This document shows, piece by piece, positions 60,696 to 64,000 of a DNA stretch of 64,000 bases (positions within the stretch are counted from its first letter, which is position 1; the number at the start of each line of letters is the position of its first letter). This DNA comes from Certhia americana. Taxonomy: Eukaryota > Chordata > Aves > Passeriformes > Certhiidae. A model generated the notes under the pieces. It saw only the letters and a list, made by a program, of their open reading frames with translations. It had not been told where the DNA came from and searched no databases. Position numbers and translations under genes: made by a program. The DNA lies in NCBI GenBank assembly GCA_018697195.1, contig CM031879.1, forward strand, positions 32,412,184 to 32,476,183, written 5' to 3'.

Positions 60696-63474
60696 CTCTG
60701 AGACTGTGTCAAAATTGGCCACAATGATTTGGGAAACCTCCCTGTCTTCAGCTGTGAGGCTGAAGCAGTAGAGCAGCAGCATTGCCATGCTGTGCCTCAA
60801 TATGGCTTGAGTAGGGCCTGTACACTGTCAGGATGGCACAGATGTCACTCTGAGCAGGGCTAGTGGAGTGTGGGCAAGCCATGCTGAGTGTCCTTCCAAA
60901 GCAGACCTGGGAATAGCAAGTCAGGCAGAGAACAGGTGACAAATGCTTTCCTCATGTCCTCTGCAATGTAAGAAAGTGTAAAGAGTGAAAAGTATGGGCT
61001 CAGGAGGATAAGAAGTACCTTAAACTTGCAAGATACAAGTAGAGAAGAAGCTGATATCAGGGGAACAGGGTCAGAGTATGTGTGTTTGTAGCGGAATGAA
61101 GAGCCTGGTTCAGCAATTGTGGGTTCAGAACAGCATCTGTAAATGAGACAGATCCTTGGTCTCCAAAAGGAAACCTGATGGGTGCCTGATGCTGCATAGG
61201 CAGCAGTGCTTCAAGACCCCATATCCAGCAAATCTGGATATGTTGAGACCACTGACAGTGCATCTCAGCACCAATCCAGCCTCCTTGGTGGTGACTTCTG
61301 GTGTGGACACGGGGCTGACAGAGCTGCCTTGCATACCTGGCATATGCTGAGCCGGATCCTGCGTGTTCACAGGATGATTTTGCTCTGCAGCAGCTGGGAG
61401 CAGGGCAGAGGGAGGTTTCTACACCTGTGGCATGGATTTAGAGTATGCATGCAAGAACATATCTAGTGCTTAGCAGTGACCCAGCAGACACACTGTGCCT
61501 GTGGTGGCCCAAGCCATGCTGGCAGAGGAGCAGGAGCAGCAGGTCAGTGTCTGTCTGTCTGTGTAAAGTCTCAAATGAAGAGCTTGCCTCCTTGGGTTAG
61601 ACACACTTGCCATTGTGCTCTCCTATCTGCTGGCTGTGTCTGAGATGAAACACAAGTTTATGCAGGAAACCATGGCCAAAATTCAGCTGTGTCACTGCCA
61701 GGCGTTTGGGGGTTGCCTTTACCCCCCCTGTAGGATTGTTTACACAGCCCAGAACTCTGACTTGCTTATGGCCCCTGATAGTCAGTGCCATCATAAAGCC
61801 ATAAAGGAGTCTGCATTTCTGTGCCCATCATCTGAGAGTTTCTCATGTCTCCTGCCTTTCCCTGGAGGCTGATTGGAGGAGGGCCATGGCACGGCACTGC
61901 TGGCAGAGAGTGAGCTGGCAGGGCACAGAACTCCTGCAAAATCACTTTCCCTGTGCACGCTTAGGCGTAGAAAGGCGTGTTGATCCCTCCACTGCATGCC
62001 AGACAGAAGATGGCTGTTTTCCAGGACACCTCCTAAAAGCTAACATCTGGCTAGCGGGGCTGCAACACAGCACATGCCACCTAGGCAAATGGACCTGCTG
62101 GCTGGAGCTGACTCTGAAGGCATGGAAAAGCAGCTGAGAGCCTGGCACAGCCTTCAGGCCTCAGAAACACATACAGAGTTGTGCCTGCAGAGGTGAAACT
62201 GCCACCTATTCTCACACGAGGGAGATCTCACAGGTTGCCTCCACAGAGGGAACTGCACACAGTGGCACAGCTCCTTTCATGTCAGTGTTAAGTAGGTGGC
62301 ACCAGTGTAGTTCCCTGTGGGGACATGGTCCTGATCCCTGCCACCAGGCTCCAGCTCTGCCATTTGACTGGAAAGCAGTCCCCACATCAGCATCATGTCT
62401 TCTTGCTCTCTTCTCCCTCATTCCTTGATGTACAGCAGCCTCTCTGCCAGGCAGCTTGAGCATGGAACAACGAGGCACATGGTCAGCCCAGGAAAATGAG
62501 AAGGTACCATAAACCAACCCCTAGCTGCTTTTTGCAAAAAATATTCCTGTTGTGTCTGAATCATATCCCTTGGTGATGTACTGCTGCACAAGATACCCTC
62601 CACTGCAGGATCAACAAATGTTACATGAGCAAGAAGAAAGCCTCCACTACTTTACAATGCCTCTCACTCAAAATGAAGGAAGACGCTGTCAACTAAAATG
62701 CTTCTGGTTCCATCAGGAGATTTCTTTTTTTGTGCTAACCTCCATTTATAGAGTTGTTTCAATAAAAATCGAGCCACTGGCCATGTTTTCCATGGAGAGC
62801 AAGGTGTAAAGCCATGAATAATGAAGCTGCTAATGTTCTGCAGGATAACATTTCATTTACACTCTTTATCCTGCTGTTTCTTTTCTTTCAATTGAATGAA
62901 GGAATTACTGATTTCATTAGAAGTGCAGAAAGAAAATCTTCCAGCCTGTCTTTTGTGCTAGATGCAGAAGAGTTTTGGCTTTTCTGTTTTCCTTTTTTAC
63001 TCAAAGGCTACTGTGTAGCACCATCCTATATTTTCATCTTCCCATGTCTTCTTCTGGTTAAGTCTGGCCCTTTACTCTTCATCCCAACTTTCATTAATGC
63101 TCTTTCCAGCTTTGCAGCTCCTCCCCAGGCAGCTGCCAGCTGCCTCTTTCACTGTTGTTCTTCCTTATCCTACTTGTCCAAAAATCCATAATGAGTAGCT
63201 GAATTTCTAAGAAGATATTTAAAAAGCTAGTCTTAATAGTACATTTTTGTTTCGCATACCCTTCACTCAGCAACAGATAAATCCAAAGTATAAAGATGTG
63301 CTTTACAAAACAGCTACAAGTAATTGATGCTGTACAGATATTTTTTGAATGAACCCACATGAAAGTCATCTGGTTTCACAATAACATTTATTAACTTTGG
63401 TTGAGACTCTGTTCAGTCATGAATTAGAAATTTGGATTATGCTTTTTTAGTCTGGGTTTTTTGTGTGTTTTTGC
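60696..63474. other. Intergenic, locally GC-elevated, no gene recognised
   Basis: About 61050-62520 has higher GC and several overlapping short open frames on both strands. None has an identifiable domain, and their overlap suggests composition rather than coding. No CpG island is evident. Confidence 0.55.
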
Positions 63475-63540
63475 TTTTTTTTTTTTTTTTTTTTTTTTTT
63501 GGTTGGTTGGTTGGTTGGTTGGTTGGTTGGTTGGTTGGTT
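63475..63540. repeat. T26 run followed by (GGTT)10
   Basis: 26 T (63475-63500), then exactly ten GGTT units (63501-63540), continuing into TTTGGGGGGTTTTGG. On the minus strand this reads (AACC)10 followed by a poly(A)-like run. The GG tracts could form two-tetrad G-quadruplexes. Confidence 0.92.
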
Positions 63541-64000
63541 TTTGGGGGGTTTTGGTTTGAGGATTTTTTTTTTTTTTGTTTAGAGGGACCTGATGAAGTT
63601 CAGCCCTTTCACATGGTTTTGACATGAGATCAGGTAGACCTTTGCAGCTGATAGGTTCAGGTTTTTCAGGATAGTTTGAGGTTTTGAGACTGTAAAAACA
63701 TTCTGTACCAACTGGCACGTAGATTTCTGGAGGTGTGAGGTGTGTAAACTGAAACAAGAAAGGTTTCAGCTGCACCAGAGTGCTGATGGCAGGCTGTGTT
63801 GCCAGCTGAGAGAGGGAGTGGTGTCTGGTCTGGCACAGGGGTGGTGTGCTGGCAGGAGAGCAGGTGTCCCCAAATTTCACACCAGTGGGCTACACCAGTG
63901 ATCTCTTCCATCTCAAGTGACATGCTGGGGGTTAAATAACCCAAGCATCACCAGCATCTTGCTCTTTGAGCTCTTTTAGGAGCTGTACAGGAACAGCAAA
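63541..64000. other. Intergenic, no gene recognised
   Basis: Ordinary sequence to the window edge, with a small inverted repeat GGGTTA-AA-TAACCC near 63930. No gene or repeat identified. Confidence 0.5.

Noticed and set aside
63437..63880. Minus-strand 147-codon frame rich in Lys, Gln, Pro, Thr and Asn
   Set aside because: Its C-terminal half is the translation of the (GGTT)n and poly(T) tracts; an artefact of simple repeats.
7406..64000. IFNG, IL26, IL22 or another known downstream neighbour of DYRK2
   Set aside because: I looked for exons with interferon-gamma or IL-10-family character on both strands and saw none; these genes probably lie beyond the window.
1..64000. CRISPR arrays, operons, phage or other prokaryote-type systems, tRNA and rRNA genes
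   Set aside because: Sequence composition, introns, CR1 elements and DYRK2 mark a vertebrate nuclear locus. No regularly spaced repeats or RNA-gene signatures were seen.

Overview
The window looks like bird nuclear DNA. It is moderately AT-rich and poor in repeats. The recognisable interspersed repeats are CR1 LINE fragments, two of which end in the CR1 'TTCTATGATTCTATG'-type octamer, and the one clear gene is a vertebrate DYRK2 orthologue. A neognath, possibly a songbird, is my inference; nothing here fixes the species. The assembly has a 100-base run of N at 51352-51451 that abuts a 35-base A homopolymer.

Layout. 1-1670 is the 3' end of a DYRK2 intron. 1671-3272 is the large terminal coding exon of DYRK2: seven codons upstream of an internal Met, then 526 codons that hold the whole kinase domain. 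It is intact and on the + strand. From 3273 to about 7400 the sequence reads as a long AT-rich 3' UTR with candidate poly(A) signals at 3537, 4821 and 7380. The exon(s) carrying the GC-rich N-terminus lie upstream of the window.

From about 7400 to 64000 I see no further convincing protein-coding gene. In other vertebrates DYRK2 is followed by a long gene-poor interval leading towards IFNG/IL26/IL22, and this window fits the start of such a desert. It contains CR1 fragments (about 13.4-13.7 kb minus, 22.4-22.6 kb minus, 51.97-52.55 kb plus, 60.59-60.70 kb plus), a possible MIR-like SINE relic near 41.1 kb, several short tandem duplications (17.0, 27.6 and 54.3 kb), homopolymers and a (GGTT)10 run at 63.5 kb.

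The items most worth a second look are a 138-bp, phase 1-1, cysteine-rich candidate exon with good splice sites (47467-47604); a CpG-bearing minus-strand segment with a 58-codon frame and downstream AATAAA (27825-28123); a CpG-dense, homopolymer-flanked outlier at 57114-57370 that may be a retrocopy or an assembly problem; and CTCF-like and conserved-element-like stretches. I found no clear novel system. No bacterial features, CRISPR arrays, operons, tRNAs or rRNAs were seen.
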